Below, piece by piece: positions 17,692 through 28,186 of a stretch of DNA of 64,000 nucleotides. The notes below the pieces were generated by a model that ran no database searches, was not told the origin of the DNA, and saw only the letters and a list, made by a program, of their open reading frames with translations. Position numbers and translations under genes: made by a program. The number at the start of each line of letters is the position of its first letter. Position 1 is the first letter of the stretch. Source of the stretch: Enterobacter asburiae (GTDB lineage: Bacteria; Pseudomonadota; Gammaproteobacteria; Enterobacterales; Enterobacteriaceae); contig NZ_JAKCMV010000046.1 in NCBI RefSeq assembly GCF_021440515.1, positions 1 to 64,000 of the forward strand. The letters run 5' to 3'.

Positions 17692-18816
17692 ATGAAATCG
17701 GGTCGCTATATCGGTGTGATGTCAGGCACCAGTCTTGATGGTGTTGATGTCGTTCTGGCTGCAATAGATGAGAATATGGTGGCACAGCAGGCGAGCCTGA
17801 GCTGGCCGATCCCCGTTTCGCTCAAAGAAGCCATTCTGGGCATCTGCCAGGGCCAGCAGCTGACGCTTTCCCAGCTGGGCCAGCTCGACGCGCGCCTGGG
17901 ATCGCTGTTTGCCGATGCCATTCTTGCGCTGATGGAAAAAGAGAAGCTGCAACCGCAGGATATCGTGGCGATCGGTTGTCACGGGCAGACGGTCTGGCAT
18001 GAGCCCACCGGCGAGGCGCCGCATACGATGCAAATTGGCGATAACAACCAGATCGTCGCCAAAACCGGCGTCACCGTGGTGGGGGATTTTCGCCGTCGGG
18101 ATATGGCGCTCGGTGGACAGGGCGCGCCTTTAGTGCCCGCATTCCATCAGGCTTTGCTGGCTCACCCTACGGAGCGGCGCATGGTGTTAAACATCGGCGG
18201 TATAGCTAATCTGTCGATGCTCATCCCCGGCCAGCCGGTGCGCGGGTACGATACCGGACCGGGCAATATGCTGATGGATGCCTGGGTCTGGCGCCAGTGC
18301 GGAAAACCGTATGACCAGGACGCGCAGTGGGCCTGCAAGGGGAAAGCGATCCTGCCGCTGTTGCAGTCGATGCTGAACGATCCCTATTTCTCCTCTCCGG
18401 CGCCGAAAAGCACCGGACGCGAATATTTCAACTACGGCTGGCTCGAACGTCAGCTGGCCGCTTATCCCGCGCTTGCGCCGCAGGATGTGCAGGCGACCCT
18501 GGCAGAGCTGACCGCCGTGTCGGTGTCCGAGCAGGTGCTGCTCAGCGGTGGCTGCGAGCGCCTGCTGGTCTGCGGTGGCGGCAGCCGCAACCCGCTGGTG
18601 ATGGCCCGTCTGGCGGCGCTGCTTCCGGGCACCGAAGTATCCACGACCGACGACGCCGGGATCAGCGGCGATGATATGGAAGCGCTGGCCTTCGCCTGGC
18701 TGGCCTGGCGTACCGTGGCCGGACTGCCGGGCAACCTGCCGTCCGTCACCGGGGCGCGGGAAGCCTCTGTTCTCGGCGCCATTTTCCCCGCCAATCCGCG
18801 TCATAATCAGAGTTAA
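17692..18816 (+). CDS. anmK: Anhydro-N-acetylmuramic acid kinase
   Basis: AnmK phosphorylates and opens 1,6-anhydroMurNAc to MurNAc-6-phosphate in murein recycling. The ASKHA-fold ATP-binding motif [12 protein letters not shown] is at residues 8-19. The catalytic Asp lies in [20 protein letters not shown], and further phosphate-binding segments are NIGGIANLS and [10 protein letters not shown]. The length of 374 residues fits the family. SD is AAGGAAAG. The gene heads the rightward cluster anmK-mliC-pdxH-tyrS-pdxY. Confidence 0.96.
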   Translation: MKSGRYIGVMSGTSLDGVDVVLAAIDENMVAQQASLSWPIPVSLKEAILGICQGQQLTLSQLGQLDARLGSLFADAILALMEKEKLQPQDIVAIGCHGQTVWHEPTGEAPHTMQIGDNNQIVAKTGVTVVGDFRRRDMALGGQGAPLVPAFHQALLAHPTERRMVLNIGGIANLSMLIPGQPVRGYDTGPGNMLMDAWVWRQCGKPYDQDAQWACKGKAILPLLQSMLNDPYFSSPAPKSTGREYFNYGWLERQLAAYPALAPQDVQATLAELTAVSVSEQVLLSGGCERLLVCGGGSRNPLVMARLAALLPGTEVSTTDDAGISGDDMEALAFAWLAWRTVAGLPGNLPSVTGAREASVLGAIFPANPRHNQS

Positions 18817-18911
18817 CTGAATTTCAGCGTTACGCGTTGTCGTTAACATACAGGGACACACGGGAGGGCGCGCAAGCCCTCCAGGACCAGGAAAGTCTTC
18901 GGAATAAGCTC

Positions 18912-19235
18912 ATGAAAAAAATCCTTCTTATTGCTCTCCCTTTCGTACTGACAGGGTGCAGCGCCTATAACCAGTTCGTTGAACGGATGCAGACCGACAC
19001 CCTCGAATACCGCTGCGACGAAAAACCGCTGACCGTGAAAATCAACAATCCTCGCCAGGAAGCCAGCTTTGTGCTCGACAACACTCTGCTGACGCTGAAG
19101 CAGGGGATGTCCGCTTCCGGGGCGCGTTATACCGACGGGATTTACGTTTTCTGGTCGAAAGGTGATGACGCGACGGTCTACAAGCGCGACCGCATCGTGC
19201 TGAACAATTGCCAGCTGCAAAATCCGAAGCGTTGA
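18912..19235 (+). CDS. mliC: Membrane-bound lysozyme inhibitor of c-type lysozyme (MliC)
   Basis: A 107-residue lipoprotein corresponding to E. coli MliC (YdhA), which protects against host lysozyme. It has a lipobox LTGC with Cys16, then a small beta-barrel domain. The conserved inhibitory region is seen as [26 protein letters not shown], and paired Cys residues are in YRCDEK and NNCQLQ. The ATG at 18912 is chosen because it begins the signal peptide; the frame is open upstream without support. pdxH follows 57 bases later. Confidence 0.94.
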   Translation: MKKILLIALPFVLTGCSAYNQFVERMQTDTLEYRCDEKPLTVKINNPRQEASFVLDNTLLTLKQGMSASGARYTDGIYVFWSKGDDATVYKRDRIVLNNCQLQNPKR

Positions 19236-19292
19236 GATTTTCACAGGGGCGGCGCACAATAGCGCCACCCATTGTCAATGTCAGCTAACGCC

Positions 19293-19949
19293 ATGTCAGA
19301 TAACGATGAATTGCAGCAAATCGCGCACCTGCGCCGTGAATACACCAAAGGCGGCCTGCGTCGCCAGGATCTTCCCGCCGAACCGCTGGCGCTGTTTGAA
19401 CGCTGGCTAAGACAGGCCTGCGATGCCCGACTCGCCGATCCAACCGCGATGGTTGTCGCCACCGTTGATGAACACGGCCAGCCGTATCAACGCATCGTGC
19501 TGCTGAAGCATTACGACGAAAAAGGGCTGGTGTTTTACACCAACCTCGGCAGCCGTAAAGCGCACCAGATTGAAAACAACCCGCGCGTCAGCCTGCTGTT
19601 CCCGTGGCACATGCTGGAGCGTCAGGTGATGGTGACCGGCAAAGCCGAGCGCCTGTCGACGCTGGAAGTGGTGAAATATTTCCACAGCCGCCCGCGCGAC
19701 AGCCAGATTGGCGCATGGGTCTCTAAGCAGTCCAGCCGAATTTCCGCTCGCGGCGTGCTGGAGAGCAAATTCCTCGAATTAAAACAGAAATTCCAGCAGG
19801 GCGAAGTCCCGCTGCCGAGCTTCTGGGGCGGTTTCCGCATCCCTATTGATCAGATGGAGTTCTGGCAGGGCGGTGAACATCGCCTCCACGACCGCTTTTT
19901 ATACCAGCGCGACAACGGCGGCTGGAAAATCGACAGACTGGCACCCTAA
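19293..19949 (+). CDS. pdxH: Pyridoxamine/pyridoxine 5'-phosphate oxidase
   Basis: FMN enzyme that makes pyridoxal 5'-phosphate, the last step of vitamin B6 synthesis and salvage. The ATG at 19293 gives 218 residues, the E. coli length and N-terminus [23 protein letters not shown] and PLP contacts are recognisable in [22 protein letters not shown] and [16 protein letters not shown]. Two further in-frame starts (ATG 19278, TTG 19272) arise because the start region is imperfectly duplicated, ATGTCAGCTAACG then ATGTCAGATAACG. No strong SD decides between them. Confidence 0.95.
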   Translation: MSDNDELQQIAHLRREYTKGGLRRQDLPAEPLALFERWLRQACDARLADPTAMVVATVDEHGQPYQRIVLLKHYDEKGLVFYTNLGSRKAHQIENNPRVSLLFPWHMLERQVMVTGKAERLSTLEVVKYFHSRPRDSQIGAWVSKQSSRISARGVLESKFLELKQKFQQGEVPLPSFWGGFRIPIDQMEFWQGGEHRLHDRFLYQRDNGGWKIDRLAP

Positions 19950-19969
19950 TCCCTGAAATTTGTTGTGTT

Positions 19970-19998
19970 AAGCGCTAGCGCTACGTGCGCCAGCGCTT
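19970..19998 (+). terminator. Hairpin after pdxH
   Basis: A 12-bp stem AAGCGCTAGCGC/GCGCCAGCGCTT with one mismatch and a 5-base loop, followed by TATTCT. It is a plausible but partial terminator between pdxH and tyrS. Confidence 0.6.
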
Positions 19999-20074
19999 TA
20001 TTCTATGGTCCTTTCGCATCAGGCGAAAAGTCGTGTACCGGCAAAGGTGCAGTCGTTTATACATGGAGAATTGG

Positions 20075-21349
20075 ATGGCAAGCAGTAACTTGATTAAACA
20101 ATTGCAAGAGCGGGGCCTCGTGGCCCAGGTGACGGACGAGGAAGCGTTAGCAGAGCGACTGGCGCAAGGCCCGATCGCGCTCTATTGCGGCTTCGATCCC
20201 ACCGCTGACAGCTTGCATTTGGGGCATCTTGTTCCATTGTTATGCCTGAAACGCTTCCAGATGGCGGGCCACAAGCCTGTTGCACTGGTGGGCGGCGCGA
20301 CCGGTCTGATTGGTGACCCAAGCTTTAAAGCCGCTGAGCGTAAACTGAACACTGAAGACACCGTGCAGGAGTGGGTGGATAAGATCCGCAAACAGGTTGC
20401 GCCTTTCCTCGACTTCAACTGCGGTGACAACGCTGCGATTGCCGCCAACAACTACGACTGGTTTGGCGGCATGAACGTCCTGACCTTCCTGCGCGACATC
20501 GGCAAGCACTTCTCTGTTAACCAGATGATTAACAAAGAAGCGGTGAAGCAGCGTTTGAACCGTGACGATCAGGGCATCTCCTTTACCGAGTTCTCCTATA
20601 ACCTGCTGCAAGGTTACGACTTCGCCTGCCTGAACAAGCTTCACGGCGTGGCGCTGCAAATTGGCGGTTCCGACCAGTGGGGCAACATCACCTCCGGTAT
20701 CGATCTGACCCGTCGTCTGCACCAGAACCAGGTCTTCGGCCTGACCGTTCCGCTGATCACCAAAGCAGACGGCACCAAGTTCGGTAAGACTGAGGGCGGC
20801 GCGGTATGGCTCGATCCGAAGAAAACCAGCCCGTACAAGTTCTACCAGTTCTGGATCAACACCGCCGATGCGGACGTGTACCGCTTCCTGAAGTTCTTCA
20901 CCTTCATGGACATTGAAGAGATCAACGCCCTGGAAGAAGAAGACAAAAACAGCGGCAAAGCCCCTCGTGCGCAGTACGTGCTGGCGGATGAAGTGACTAA
21001 ACTGGTTCACGGTGAAGAAGGCCTGGCCGCGGCAAAACGCATTACCGCAAGCCTGTTCAACGGCACCCTGAGCGATCTGAGCGAAGCGGACTTCGAACAG
21101 CTGGCGCAGGACGGCGTGCCAATGGTTGAGATGGAAAAAGGCGCTGACCTGATGCAGGCGCTGGTGGACTCCGAGCTGCAACCGTCCCGCGGGCAGGCGC
21201 GTAAAACCATCGCCTCTAACGCCATTACCATCAACGGTGAAAAGCAAGCCGATCCTGAATACACCTTTGTTGACAGCGATCGTCTGTATGGCCGCTACAC
21301 GCTGCTGCGTCGCGGTAAGAAGAACTACTGTCTGGTCTGCTGGAAGTAA
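20075..21349 (+). CDS. tyrS: Tyrosine--tRNA ligase
   Basis: Class I aminoacyl-tRNA synthetase of 424 residues from the ATG at 20075. The HIGH-type motif is LHLGHLVP, the KMSKS-type motif is KFGKT, and a C-terminal S4-like RNA-binding domain lies at about residues 355-424 ([18 protein letters not shown]). The N-terminus [18 protein letters not shown] matches E. coli; the longer upstream frame is unsupported. Preceding SD is GGAG. pdxY follows after a terminator, the order found in E. coli. Confidence 0.98.
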   Translation: MASSNLIKQLQERGLVAQVTDEEALAERLAQGPIALYCGFDPTADSLHLGHLVPLLCLKRFQMAGHKPVALVGGATGLIGDPSFKAAERKLNTEDTVQEWVDKIRKQVAPFLDFNCGDNAAIAANNYDWFGGMNVLTFLRDIGKHFSVNQMINKEAVKQRLNRDDQGISFTEFSYNLLQGYDFACLNKLHGVALQIGGSDQWGNITSGIDLTRRLHQNQVFGLTVPLITKADGTKFGKTEGGAVWLDPKKTSPYKFYQFWINTADADVYRFLKFFTFMDIEEINALEEEDKNSGKAPRAQYVLADEVTKLVHGEEGLAAAKRITASLFNGTLSDLSEADFEQLAQDGVPMVEMEKGADLMQALVDSELQPSRGQARKTIASNAITINGEKQADPEYTFVDSDRLYGRYTLLRRGKKNYCLVCWK

Positions 21350-21362
21350 TTAAATAGAATAC

Positions 21363-21389
21363 AGGGGCGTGGGAAACCACGCCCCTTTT
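21363..21389 (+). terminator. Terminator after tyrS
   Basis: A 10-bp stem AGGGGCGTGG/CCACGCCCCT with a GAAA loop and a TTTTG tail. It lies between tyrS and pdxY, so pdxY is either read through or has its own promoter. Confidence 0.88.
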
Positions 21390-21416
21390 GTTTGTTCAGG
21401 GTTTGGTAAGCAAAAA

Positions 21417-22277
21417 ATGAAGAATATCCTCGCCATTCAGTCCCACGTTGTTTTTGGACATGCTGGCAACAGTGCCGCAGAATTTCCGATGCGCCGCCTC
21501 GGTGCCAACGTCTGGCCCCTCAATACCGTTCAGTTTTCCAATCACACCCAGTACGGCAAGTGGACCGGCTGCGTGATGCCGCCGTCGCACCTGACGGAGA
21601 TTGTGCAGGGCATCGCCGATATCGACCAGCTTAAGCGCTGTGACGCCGTCCTGAGCGGCTATCTGGGATCCGCAGAGCAGGGCGAGCATATCCTCGGGAT
21701 TGTGCGTCAGGTTAAAGCGGCTAACCCGGCGGCGAAGTTCTTCTGCGATCCGGTAATGGGTCACCCGGAAAAGGGCTGTATTGTCGCGCCCGGCGTGGCG
21801 GAGTTTCACGTTCGTCACGCGCTGCCGGCAAGCGATATCATTGCACCGAACCTGGTTGAGCTGGAGATCCTCTGCGAGCACCCGGTCAACAGCGTAGAAG
21901 AGGCCTTGAGTGCTTCTCGCGAGCTGATTGCGCTTGGGCCTGAGATCGTACTGGTGAAGCACCTGGCGCGAGCAGGGCTTAGCCAGGACCGCTTTGAGAT
22001 GCTGCTGGTGACTAAAAACGACGCCTGGCACATCAGCCGTCCGCTGGTGGACTTCGGCGCACGTCAGCCGGTTGGCGTGGGAGATGTGACCAGCGGTTTA
22101 CTGCTGGTAAAACTGCTGCAAGGCGCAGGCCTGCGCGACGCGCTGGAGCACGTGACGGCGGCGGTATACGAAATTATGATTGCGACAAAAGAGATGCAGG
22201 AGTACGAGTTACAGGTGGTGGCAGCGCAGGATCGTATCGCGAAGCCGGAGCATTATTTCAGCGCCACGCAGTTGTAA
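21417..22277 (+). CDS. pdxY: Pyridoxal kinase PdxY
   Basis: Ribokinase-superfamily kinase for B6 salvage, 286 residues from the ATG at 21417 ([20 protein letters not shown]). Family signatures are [15 protein letters not shown] and the C-terminal ATP/anion-hole segment [13 protein letters not shown] with the catalytic Asp. It sits just downstream of tyrS, as in E. coli, and shares B6 metabolism with pdxH two genes upstream. A REP-like element follows the stop. Confidence 0.96.
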   Translation: MKNILAIQSHVVFGHAGNSAAEFPMRRLGANVWPLNTVQFSNHTQYGKWTGCVMPPSHLTEIVQGIADIDQLKRCDAVLSGYLGSAEQGEHILGIVRQVKAANPAAKFFCDPVMGHPEKGCIVAPGVAEFHVRHALPASDIIAPNLVELEILCEHPVNSVEEALSASRELIALGPEIVLVKHLARAGLSQDRFEMLLVTKNDAWHISRPLVDFGARQPVGVGDVTSGLLLVKLLQGAGLRDALEHVTAAVYEIMIATKEMQEYELQVVAAQDRIAKPEHYFSATQL

Positions 22278-22282
22278 AAATA

Positions 22283-22353
22283 ATGCCGGGTGGCGCTGCG
22301 CTTACCCGGTCTACAATTCCCGTAGGCCCGTGCAAGCGAAGCGCCGCCGGGCG
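22283..22353. repeat. REP/BIME-like palindromic element after pdxY
   Basis: GCCGGGTGGCGCTGCGCTTA followed by CCCGG, then a divergent partner ending CGCCGCCGGGCG, has the two-palindrome layout of enterobacterial REP pairs. Similar elements occur at 43803 and 58494 in this window. It lies between convergent pdxY and gstA. Confidence 0.8.
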
Positions 22354-22356
22354 ATA

Positions 22357-22962
22357 TTACTGAAGACCTTCCGCTTTCAGCGCCGCAGCCACCGCAGGGC
22401 GCGCCGCCACGCGTTCCATATACGACGCAATATGATCTAAACCTTCCAGATTCAGCTTAACCGCACGGGCCCAGCGCAGCACGGTAAACAGATACGCATC
22501 GGCAATGGTGAAACGCTGCCCGCAGATCCACTCGTCGTTTTTCAGCGATTCATTAACGTATTGCAGCTTTTTCTCCAGCAGCGCGCGCACGGTCGGCTTG
22601 TACTCTTCCGGCGTGTCCGGGCGGAACAGCGGGGTAAAGCCTTTGTGCAGCTCGGTCGCGATGTAGTTCAGCCACTCCAGCGTTTTATAGCGTGAGATAA
22701 TGCCGGCAGGGGCCAGAAGCTGGCGGTCTGGAACGTTATCGGCGAGGAATTGCATGATCGCCACGCCTTCGGTCAGCAGCGTGCCGTCGTCAAGAAGCAG
22801 AGCCGGAACTTGTCCCTTCGGGTTGATCGCCAGGAAGTCATCGCCGTTTTCGAGGCGTTTTTTCATCAGGTCGACGCCATCCAGCGTGAAATCTTTGCCG
22901 CTCTCGCGCAGGGTAATGTGGGAAGCAAGAGAGCAGGCGCCCGGTTTGTAGAACAGTTTCAT
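22357..22962 (-). CDS. gstA: Glutathione S-transferase (beta class)
   Basis: Cytosolic beta-class glutathione S-transferase of 201 residues, corresponding to E. coli GstA. It has an N-terminal thioredoxin-fold domain (1-80) with the characteristic Cys10 ([11 protein letters not shown]) and the cis-Pro of GQVPAL, then an all-helical C-terminal domain (about 87-201). It conjugates glutathione to electrophiles. In E. coli gst lies between pdxY and dtpA, as here. It is separated from dtpA by a terminator. Confidence 0.95.
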   Translation of the reverse strand: MKLFYKPGACSLASHITLRESGKDFTLDGVDLMKKRLENGDDFLAINPKGQVPALLLDDGTLLTEGVAIMQFLADNVPDRQLLAPAGIISRYKTLEWLNYIATELHKGFTPLFRPDTPEEYKPTVRALLEKKLQYVNESLKNDEWICGQRFTIADAYLFTVLRWARAVKLNLEGLDHIASYMERVAARPAVAAALKAEGLQ

Positions 22963-23012
22963 CGGTAACTCCTTTTGGCTGAGGTTTCAGCTATGGTAGT
23001 GCGCGTTCAGAT

Positions 23013-23045
23013 AAAAAAAAAGCCGCTAACTCAAAGTTAGCGGCT
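23013..23045 (-). terminator. Terminator of dtpA
   Basis: A 10-bp stem AGCCGCTAAC/GTTAGCGGCT (23021-23045) with a TCAAA loop. Read on the minus strand it is followed by nine T's, so it ends dtpA transcription before gstA. Confidence 0.92.
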
Positions 23046-23070
23046 GAGGTTCAGTCGTTTCCCGATGACA

Positions 23071-24579
23071 TTACGCGGTAGCGGATTCGCTCGCTTTCAC
23101 GTCGTTGTCGTCGTCCTGAGTCATACGATTCAGTTTTGGTGCGGTCAGCAGCATCAGCAGCGCGATAACGCCTGTTGCGATACCAATCTGCATGAACACG
23201 GTACCGTAAACGTGCAGTGACGCCAGCGGGTCAGTCACGTTTTCCGGCACCGCCATCAGGTTTGCAATCTTACCTGCAATGATTGCCGCACCTGCGGTTG
23301 TCAGGAACCAGCTACCCATGATGAAGCCCATCAGACGCTGTGGAACCAGCTGAGCAACCATCGCCAGGCCCAGGCCGGAGATCATCAACTCACCGATAGA
23401 TTGCAGCGCGTAGCTCAGGATCAACCAGTTAACGGACACGATACCCGCGTCAGTCGCAAATTTCGTACCCAGCGGCAGCACCAGGAATGCGCCGGAGCAG
23501 AGCACCATACCCACCGCGAACTTGTGCGGCATTGGCAGACGGTCGCCCATCTTGTTGTAGATAGCCGCCAGAATCGGGGAGCCTACCATGATCCAGAACG
23601 GGTTAAGCGCCTGGAACTGCTCTGGTTCGAACGCGATGCCCAGAATTGAGTGCTCAACGTTACGAATGGCAAAGAAGTTCAGAGAGGTCGGCATCTGGCT
23701 GTACAGCACGAAGAAGATAATCGCTTCGAGCATCAGGATGAATGCCACAATCATCTTACGACGCGCAGCGCCCTGCATGGCGAAAGCTTCTTTCGCGAAG
23801 ATGCAGACGATACCCAGCGCAACCACGCCCAGAACCGCACGAGCGATACCCTGATTGTGCAGCAGCCAGGTCGCGATAGCCGCGAGGATCACCACGCCAA
23901 CGATAGTGGCCAGCAGTTTACCCATGTGTACCGGCTCGAAGTCTGGCTTAGAACCGTAGTCCTTAACCCAGCTGCGGCAGAACAGGAAGTTCACCACGGT
24001 GATCAGCATACCCACGAAGCTCAGCGCAAACGCCACGCTCCAGCCGAACTTCGCGGCGAGCCACGGCGTTGCCAGCATAGAGAAGAATGAACCGATGTTG
24101 ATGGACATGTAGTACATGGTGAATGCACCGTCCAGACGCGGGTCATCTTTGCTGTAGCAGGTAGAGAGCAGGGAAGACGGGTTCGCTTTGAACAGACCGT
24201 TACCCACGGCGATGGTCGCCATACCCATATAGACCACACCGGCATCGTGTCCAGACCAGGCTACCAGGCCATAACCAATCGCCAGAACGATGGCGCCCAG
24301 CATAATAACGCGTTTGGTGCCGAGGACTTTATCGCCCAGCCAGCCGCCGATGGCGACCAGACCGTATACCAGGGCACTGAATGAGGAGAACAGCGTGATG
24401 GAATCGGCTTCTGACATACCCAGCTGTTTAACCAGGTAAACCGCCATGATCCCTTGCAGGCCGTAGTAACCAAAACGCTCCCATAACTCGATAGAGAAGA
24501 TGAGATAGAACGCTTTAGGCTGTTTGAAAGCGTTCAGACTTACGCTTTCCTCTGTTGGTTTATTGTTTGCAGTAGACAC
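23071..24579 (-). CDS. dtpA: Proton-dependent dipeptide/tripeptide permease DtpA
   Basis: POT/PTR2-family inner-membrane symporter of 502 residues that imports di- and tripeptides with protons. The family motif ExxER-like [13 protein letters not shown] lies in helix 1, and the PTR2 signature [16 protein letters not shown] is present. About 14 hydrophobic segments are seen, as expected for bacterial POTs. Its orthologue in Salmonella (TppB) is induced anaerobically and by OmpR. A long 600-base upstream region may carry such control. It is transcribed alone, ending at a strong terminator. Confidence 0.96.
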   Translation of the reverse strand: MSTANNKPTEESVSLNAFKQPKAFYLIFSIELWERFGYYGLQGIMAVYLVKQLGMSEADSITLFSSFSALVYGLVAIGGWLGDKVLGTKRVIMLGAIVLAIGYGLVAWSGHDAGVVYMGMATIAVGNGLFKANPSSLLSTCYSKDDPRLDGAFTMYYMSINIGSFFSMLATPWLAAKFGWSVAFALSFVGMLITVVNFLFCRSWVKDYGSKPDFEPVHMGKLLATIVGVVILAAIATWLLHNQGIARAVLGVVALGIVCIFAKEAFAMQGAARRKMIVAFILMLEAIIFFVLYSQMPTSLNFFAIRNVEHSILGIAFEPEQFQALNPFWIMVGSPILAAIYNKMGDRLPMPHKFAVGMVLCSGAFLVLPLGTKFATDAGIVSVNWLILSYALQSIGELMISGLGLAMVAQLVPQRLMGFIMGSWFLTTAGAAIIAGKIANLMAVPENVTDPLASLHVYGTVFMQIGIATGVIALLMLLTAPKLNRMTQDDDNDVKASESATA

Positions 24580-24653
24580 ATATACCTCTTTTTTTACATC
24601 CCATATTAACGGGGGTGTTCATAGCGTGATGACCGTAGTCCATCCGCCTTATA

Positions 24654-24682
24654 GTTATATTGGGAGGGGAAACGGCGGGTAA
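24654..24682 (-). promoter_or_regulatory. Candidate dtpA promoter
   Basis: On the minus strand TTACCC (24682-24677) and TATAAC (24659-24654) are 17 bases apart, about 75 bases upstream of the dtpA start. GTAACA/TTACAA elements upstream at 24715-24740 could be OmpR half-sites, though this is tentative. Confidence 0.35.
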
Positions 24683-25000
24683 TGTTCACTATCCTGACCA
24701 TTCTGGCAAGGCATTTGTAATACTCTGTTACATATAACTGAGGCGCTATAATCGTCCGTTCATACAAATGTTATTCAGCGTTAAATTTCATTGGATGAGT
24801 TTTGATGGTTTTTTTCACTGCTAAAATCTTCAGAAAGGCGGTGGCTGGCAATATGTTCTGCTATTTGCCCTTTGAGGTAGTGATATAGCCCATATTCTGA
24901 AAAATGACTGGTCTTATCTGCGGCATTCGATCGGTTACATCTTATCTGGCAAAGGCTTTACACAGCTTTTCACAACAAAAATCCAACATGACGTTATCAG

Positions 25001-25016
25001 AGTGATCCCGATCACA
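25001..25016. promoter_or_regulatory. CRP/FNR-like site
   Basis: AGTGATCCCGATCACA matches the CRP consensus TGTGA-N6-TCACA at nine of ten positions and also fits the FNR consensus TTGAT-N4-ATCAA at eight of ten. It lies about 425 bases upstream of dtpA and 110 bases before a plus-strand terminator. Confidence 0.55.
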
Positions 25017-25122
25017 GATGTATAGAAATTTTTGGTGATGAAAAAACAATTAACCTGTTTGAATGTTAAATAGCCGAGTAATGCACAAGGCGATAAGCGG
25101 GAAAAGCGAACAATAAAGGGAG

Positions 25123-25155
25123 AAAAGGAAGGTTGTCAGTAGACCTTCCTTTTTT
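25123..25155. terminator. Terminator downstream of nth, canonical on the plus strand
   Basis: An 11-bp stem built on AAGGAAGGT/ACCTTCCTT around a 9-base loop. The plus-strand reading ends in six T's. The minus-strand reading, which would end the rsx-nth operon, has a poorer tail TTTTCTCCC. It may be bidirectional. Confidence 0.8.
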
Positions 25156-25181
25156 AAGGTTTTGATAAGTGGCTAAAACAA

Positions 25182-25817
25182 TTACGAATAGACTTTTTCT
25201 TTAAATTCGCACAGATCTTCGATGATGCAGGAGCCGCAGCGGGGCTTACGCGCAATACAGGTGTAACGCCCGTGCAGGATCAGCCAGTGGTGGCAGTCGA
25301 CCTTAAATTCCGCCGGAACCACCTTTAAGAGCTTCTCTTCTACCTGCTCAACGTTTTTACCGGGGGCGAAGTTGGTGCGGTTAGACACGCGGAAGATATG
25401 GGTATCCACGGCGATAGTGGGCCAGCCGAAGGCGGTATTCAGCACCACGTTAGCGGTTTTTCGCCCTACGCCCGGTAATGCCTCCAGCGCGGCGCGATCT
25501 TCCGGCACGTCGCCGCCGTGCTGTTCGAGTAAAATCCGGCAGGTTTTTATCACGTTCTCGGCCTTGCTGTTAAACAGGCCGATAGTTTTGATGTAGGACT
25601 TCACGCCCTCAACGCCCAGCGCCAGCATCGCTTCAGGGGTGTTGGCGACCGGATAGAGCAGGGCGGTCGCCTTGTTGACGCTCACGTCGGTGGCCTGCGC
25701 AGAGAGCAGCACCGCGATCAGCAGCTCAAACGGTGAGTTAAAATTCAGCTCCGTTGTCGGGTGCGGGTTTTCGTCCCGAAGGCGGGTCAGTATCGCAATG
25801 CGTTTCTCTTTGTTCAT
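25182..25817 (-). CDS. nth: Endonuclease III
   Basis: Bifunctional DNA glycosylase/AP lyase that removes oxidised pyrimidines in base-excision repair; 211 residues. Catalytic Lys120 ([10 protein letters not shown]) and Asp138 (VDTHIFR) are in place. So is the C-terminal [4Fe-4S] ligand set Cys187, Cys194, Cys197 and Cys203 (C-x6-C-x2-C-x5-C). It overlaps the rsxE stop by four bases and is the last gene of the ydgK/rsxABCDGE-nth cluster. Confidence 0.98.
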   Translation of the reverse strand: MNKEKRIAILTRLRDENPHPTTELNFNSPFELLIAVLLSAQATDVSVNKATALLYPVANTPEAMLALGVEGVKSYIKTIGLFNSKAENVIKTCRILLEQHGGDVPEDRAALEALPGVGRKTANVVLNTAFGWPTIAVDTHIFRVSNRTNFAPGKNVEQVEEKLLKVVPAEFKVDCHHWLILHGRYTCIARKPRCGSCIIEDLCEFKEKVYS

Positions 25818-26500
25818 GAGGCTTTCTCGGGGATCCCTTCCTGTACGCTGCGCTCAGCCGCGCGGCGCTTACGTTTCTCATCAATGAGGTATTTTACTGC
25901 CAGCATCATGCCCAGACCGATAAACGCGCCCGGCGGCAGCATCGCCAGCAGGAACGGGGTATCGGTATGGAAGACTTCGATGCGTAATGCTTTTGCCCAG
26001 CCGCCCAGCAGGGCGTCCGCGCCGTCGAACAGCGTTCCGTTACCTAAGATCTCGCGCATTGAGCCGAGCACGAACATGGCGCAGGTTGCTCCCATGCCGA
26101 TGGCGAAACCGTCCAGCGCCGAGATAGCCGGGCTGTTTTTGACGGCAAAGGCTTCCGCGCGGCCAACCACAATGCAGTTGGTTACGATAAGCGGGATGAA
26201 GATCCCGAGCGACTGGTACAGACCAAACGCGAAGGCGTTAATCAGCATCTGCACGACGCTCACCACCGAGGCGATGATCATCACGTAGATAGGAATACGG
26301 ATTTCCGACGGCGTCCAGCGGCGCAGGGCGGAAATCGACAGGTTCGTCAGGGTCAGCACCAGCGTGGTCGCCAGACCCAGCCCCAACGCGTTGGTGGCGG
26401 TGGAGGTGACCGCCAGCAGCGGGCACATGCCCAACAGCTGCACCAGCGCGGAGTTGTTCTTCCAGAGTCCCTGGACGATGACCTCTTTTACCTGGCTCAT
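25814..26500 (-). CDS. rsxE: Electron transport complex subunit RsxE
   Basis: Inner-membrane subunit of the Rsx (Rnf-like) complex, 228 residues with six hydrophobic helices. The family segment [21 protein letters not shown] is present near the N-terminus. The complex drives electrons to reduce the SoxR [2Fe-2S] cluster and keep the soxRS response off. It overlaps rsxG and nth by four bases each, so translation is coupled. The basic C-terminus (KRKRRAAE) is cytoplasmic. Confidence 0.97.
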   Translation of the reverse strand: MSQVKEVIVQGLWKNNSALVQLLGMCPLLAVTSTATNALGLGLATTLVLTLTNLSISALRRWTPSEIRIPIYVMIIASVVSVVQMLINAFAFGLYQSLGIFIPLIVTNCIVVGRAEAFAVKNSPAISALDGFAIGMGATCAMFVLGSMREILGNGTLFDGADALLGGWAKALRIEVFHTDTPFLLAMLPPGAFIGLGMMLAVKYLIDEKRKRRAAERSVQEGIPEKAS

Positions 26501-27123
26501 TGCGACTCCTCACAGGCCGGAAGATTATTCAGTTGCGCAGGCAGCGTTTGTGCATACAGCCCGGCACGTTTGACGGCATTGACCACAGCGCGTGGCGTAA
26601 TGGTCGCGCCCGTGAACTGGTCGAACTCACCGCCGTCTTTCTTCACCGCAAAGGCGGCGTCGTTTTCACCGTGAATGACTTTACCGGCAAAATGCAAAAT
26701 CCAGTCGCTCAGGCGCAGCTCAATTTTATCCCCCAGTCCCGGCGTTTCGTGATGTTCCGTGACGCGCGTGCCGAGGATGGTGCCGGAAAAATCACTGCCG
26801 ACCAGTAGCTGAATCGCGCCGGAGTAGCCGTCGGGAGCGGTAGTTTCCATCACCACGCCCACCGGGTTATTCCCTTTGCGGGCAACAAACAGGCGGTGCT
26901 CGCCCTTGCCTAACTGCGGGGCCTGCACGATAAAGCAGCTTTTTTGCAGGTCATTATCGTAGAAATCTGACGGGATCACCTGGTCGAACAGCGCCTTTTG
27001 CTGCTTCGCCGCCTGCTCTTCGATAGTGGTTTTGGTCAGCGCGTTCACCAGCGCCGTCAGGCCGGTCAGCACCGCCGCGAAGACCGCCAGCGTGACGCCG
27101 TGTTTTTGCATCGTTTTCAGCAT
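26497..27123 (-). CDS. rsxG: Electron transport complex subunit RsxG
   Basis: Flavoprotein subunit of the Rsx complex with one N-terminal membrane helix (about residues 8-30) and a periplasmic FMN-binding domain. FMN is attached covalently through Thr in the motif FTGAT ([14 protein letters not shown]). The ATG at 27123 gives 208 residues and the expected N-terminus [15 protein letters not shown]; an upstream open extension overlaps rsxD and is not used. rsxD ends five bases upstream of this start. Confidence 0.96.
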   Translation of the reverse strand: MLKTMQKHGVTLAVFAAVLTGLTALVNALTKTTIEEQAAKQQKALFDQVIPSDFYDNDLQKSCFIVQAPQLGKGEHRLFVARKGNNPVGVVMETTAPDGYSGAIQLLVGSDFSGTILGTRVTEHHETPGLGDKIELRLSDWILHFAGKVIHGENDAAFAVKKDGGEFDQFTGATITPRAVVNAVKRAGLYAQTLPAQLNNLPACEESQ

Positions 27124-27127
27124 GGCG

Positions 27128-28186
27128 TTACTCCTTGCGATGGCCGTACACGCGCGGACGGGTGTAGTAGTCAATAAGCGGAACGGTGATATTCGCGAGC
27201 AGAACCGCAAAGGCCACGCCGTCCGGATAGCCGCCAAAGCTGCGGATCAGCCATACCAGCAGGCCCGCCAGCGCGCCGAAAATCAGACGCCCACGGTTGG
27301 TGGTGGAGGCCGTCACCGGGTCGGTCAGAATAAAGAACGCGCCCAGCATGGTCGCTCCGGAAAGCAGATGCAGTTGCGGGCTTGCCAGCGGCTCGGACGA
27401 GAACGCCCAGCCGAGCGTCGAGCACACCGCCAGCGTCACCAGGAAGCTGACCGGAATATGCCAGTGGATCGCTTTTTGCTGCAACAGGAACAGGCCGCCC
27501 AGCAGATAGGCAAGGTTCACCCACTGCCAGCCCGCACCCGCCAGCACGCCGCTGTAGATAGCGGATTTCATGATCTGCTCTACGCTGTGACCGGCGTGCA
27601 GCGACGTTTTAAAAGTATCCAGCGGCGTCGCCTGGCTGATGCCGTCCACGCCCATGCGCAGGGCGTTCATATCCGCACCGAGTGCCGTGTGGCCGGTGAA
27701 AATCACATGCAGACCGTCCATAAAGCCCGGCACGGTAGCGGCGATCTCATGCGGCGGCAGCCAGCTGGTCATCTGCACCGGGAAGGAGATCAGCAGCACC
27801 ACGTAGCCGATCATCGCCGGGTTAAACGGGTTGTGCCCGAGGCCGCCGTAAAGCTGTTTAGCGATAATGACCGCGAAAACGGTACCCAGCACCACCATCC
27901 ACCACGGGGCAAACGGCGGGATACTGATCGCCAGCAGCAGCCCGGTCAGCAGCGCGGAGTTATCGCTAAGCACGGGCCCGACCGTTATTTTGCGCAGTTT
28001 CAAAACCAGCGCTTCGGCGGCCAGCGCGGCGCCACAGCCCAGGATTATCTGGAAAAGCGTTCCCCAGCCGAAAAACCACAGCTGCACGGCGATGCCCGGC
28101 AGCGCGGCCAGGCAGACCAGCATCATAATGCGCGACGTCTGGCGCTGGTTGTGGGTGTAGGGGGAGCTTGCGATTCTGAAAACCAT
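27128..28186 (-). CDS. rsxD: Electron transport complex subunit RsxD
   Basis: Multi-pass inner-membrane subunit, 352 residues, NqrB/RnfD family. The covalent FMN attachment motif SGATML is seen in the second half ([19 protein letters not shown]). The conserved HNPFNPAM and [15 protein letters not shown] segments are also present. It follows rsxC with no gap. Confidence 0.97.
   Translation of the reverse strand: MVFRIASSPYTHNQRQTSRIMMLVCLAALPGIAVQLWFFGWGTLFQIILGCGAALAAEALVLKLRKITVGPVLSDNSALLTGLLLAISIPPFAPWWMVVLGTVFAVIIAKQLYGGLGHNPFNPAMIGYVVLLISFPVQMTSWLPPHEIAATVPGFMDGLHVIFTGHTALGADMNALRMGVDGISQATPLDTFKTSLHAGHSVEQIMKSAIYSGVLAGAGWQWVNLAYLLGGLFLLQQKAIHWHIPVSFLVTLAVCSTLGWAFSSEPLASPQLHLLSGATMLGAFFILTDPVTASTTNRGRLIFGALAGLLVWLIRSFGGYPDGVAFAVLLANITVPLIDYYTRPRVYGHRKE

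Larger units (their letters stand above)
24580..25181. other. Long intergenic region between dtpA and nth
   Basis: 602 bases with no ORF of useful length. It holds a candidate dtpA promoter (24654-24682), a CRP/FNR-like palindrome (25001-25016) and a hairpin with a T6 tail on the plus strand (25123-25155). No gene is annotated on the plus strand here, so the last two may belong to an unannotated transcript or to distant control of dtpA. Confidence 0.6.

Noticed and set aside
20240-21247. 335-codon minus-strand ORF opposite tyrS
   Set aside because: Lies wholly inside tyrS on the opposite strand, with no recognisable protein features.
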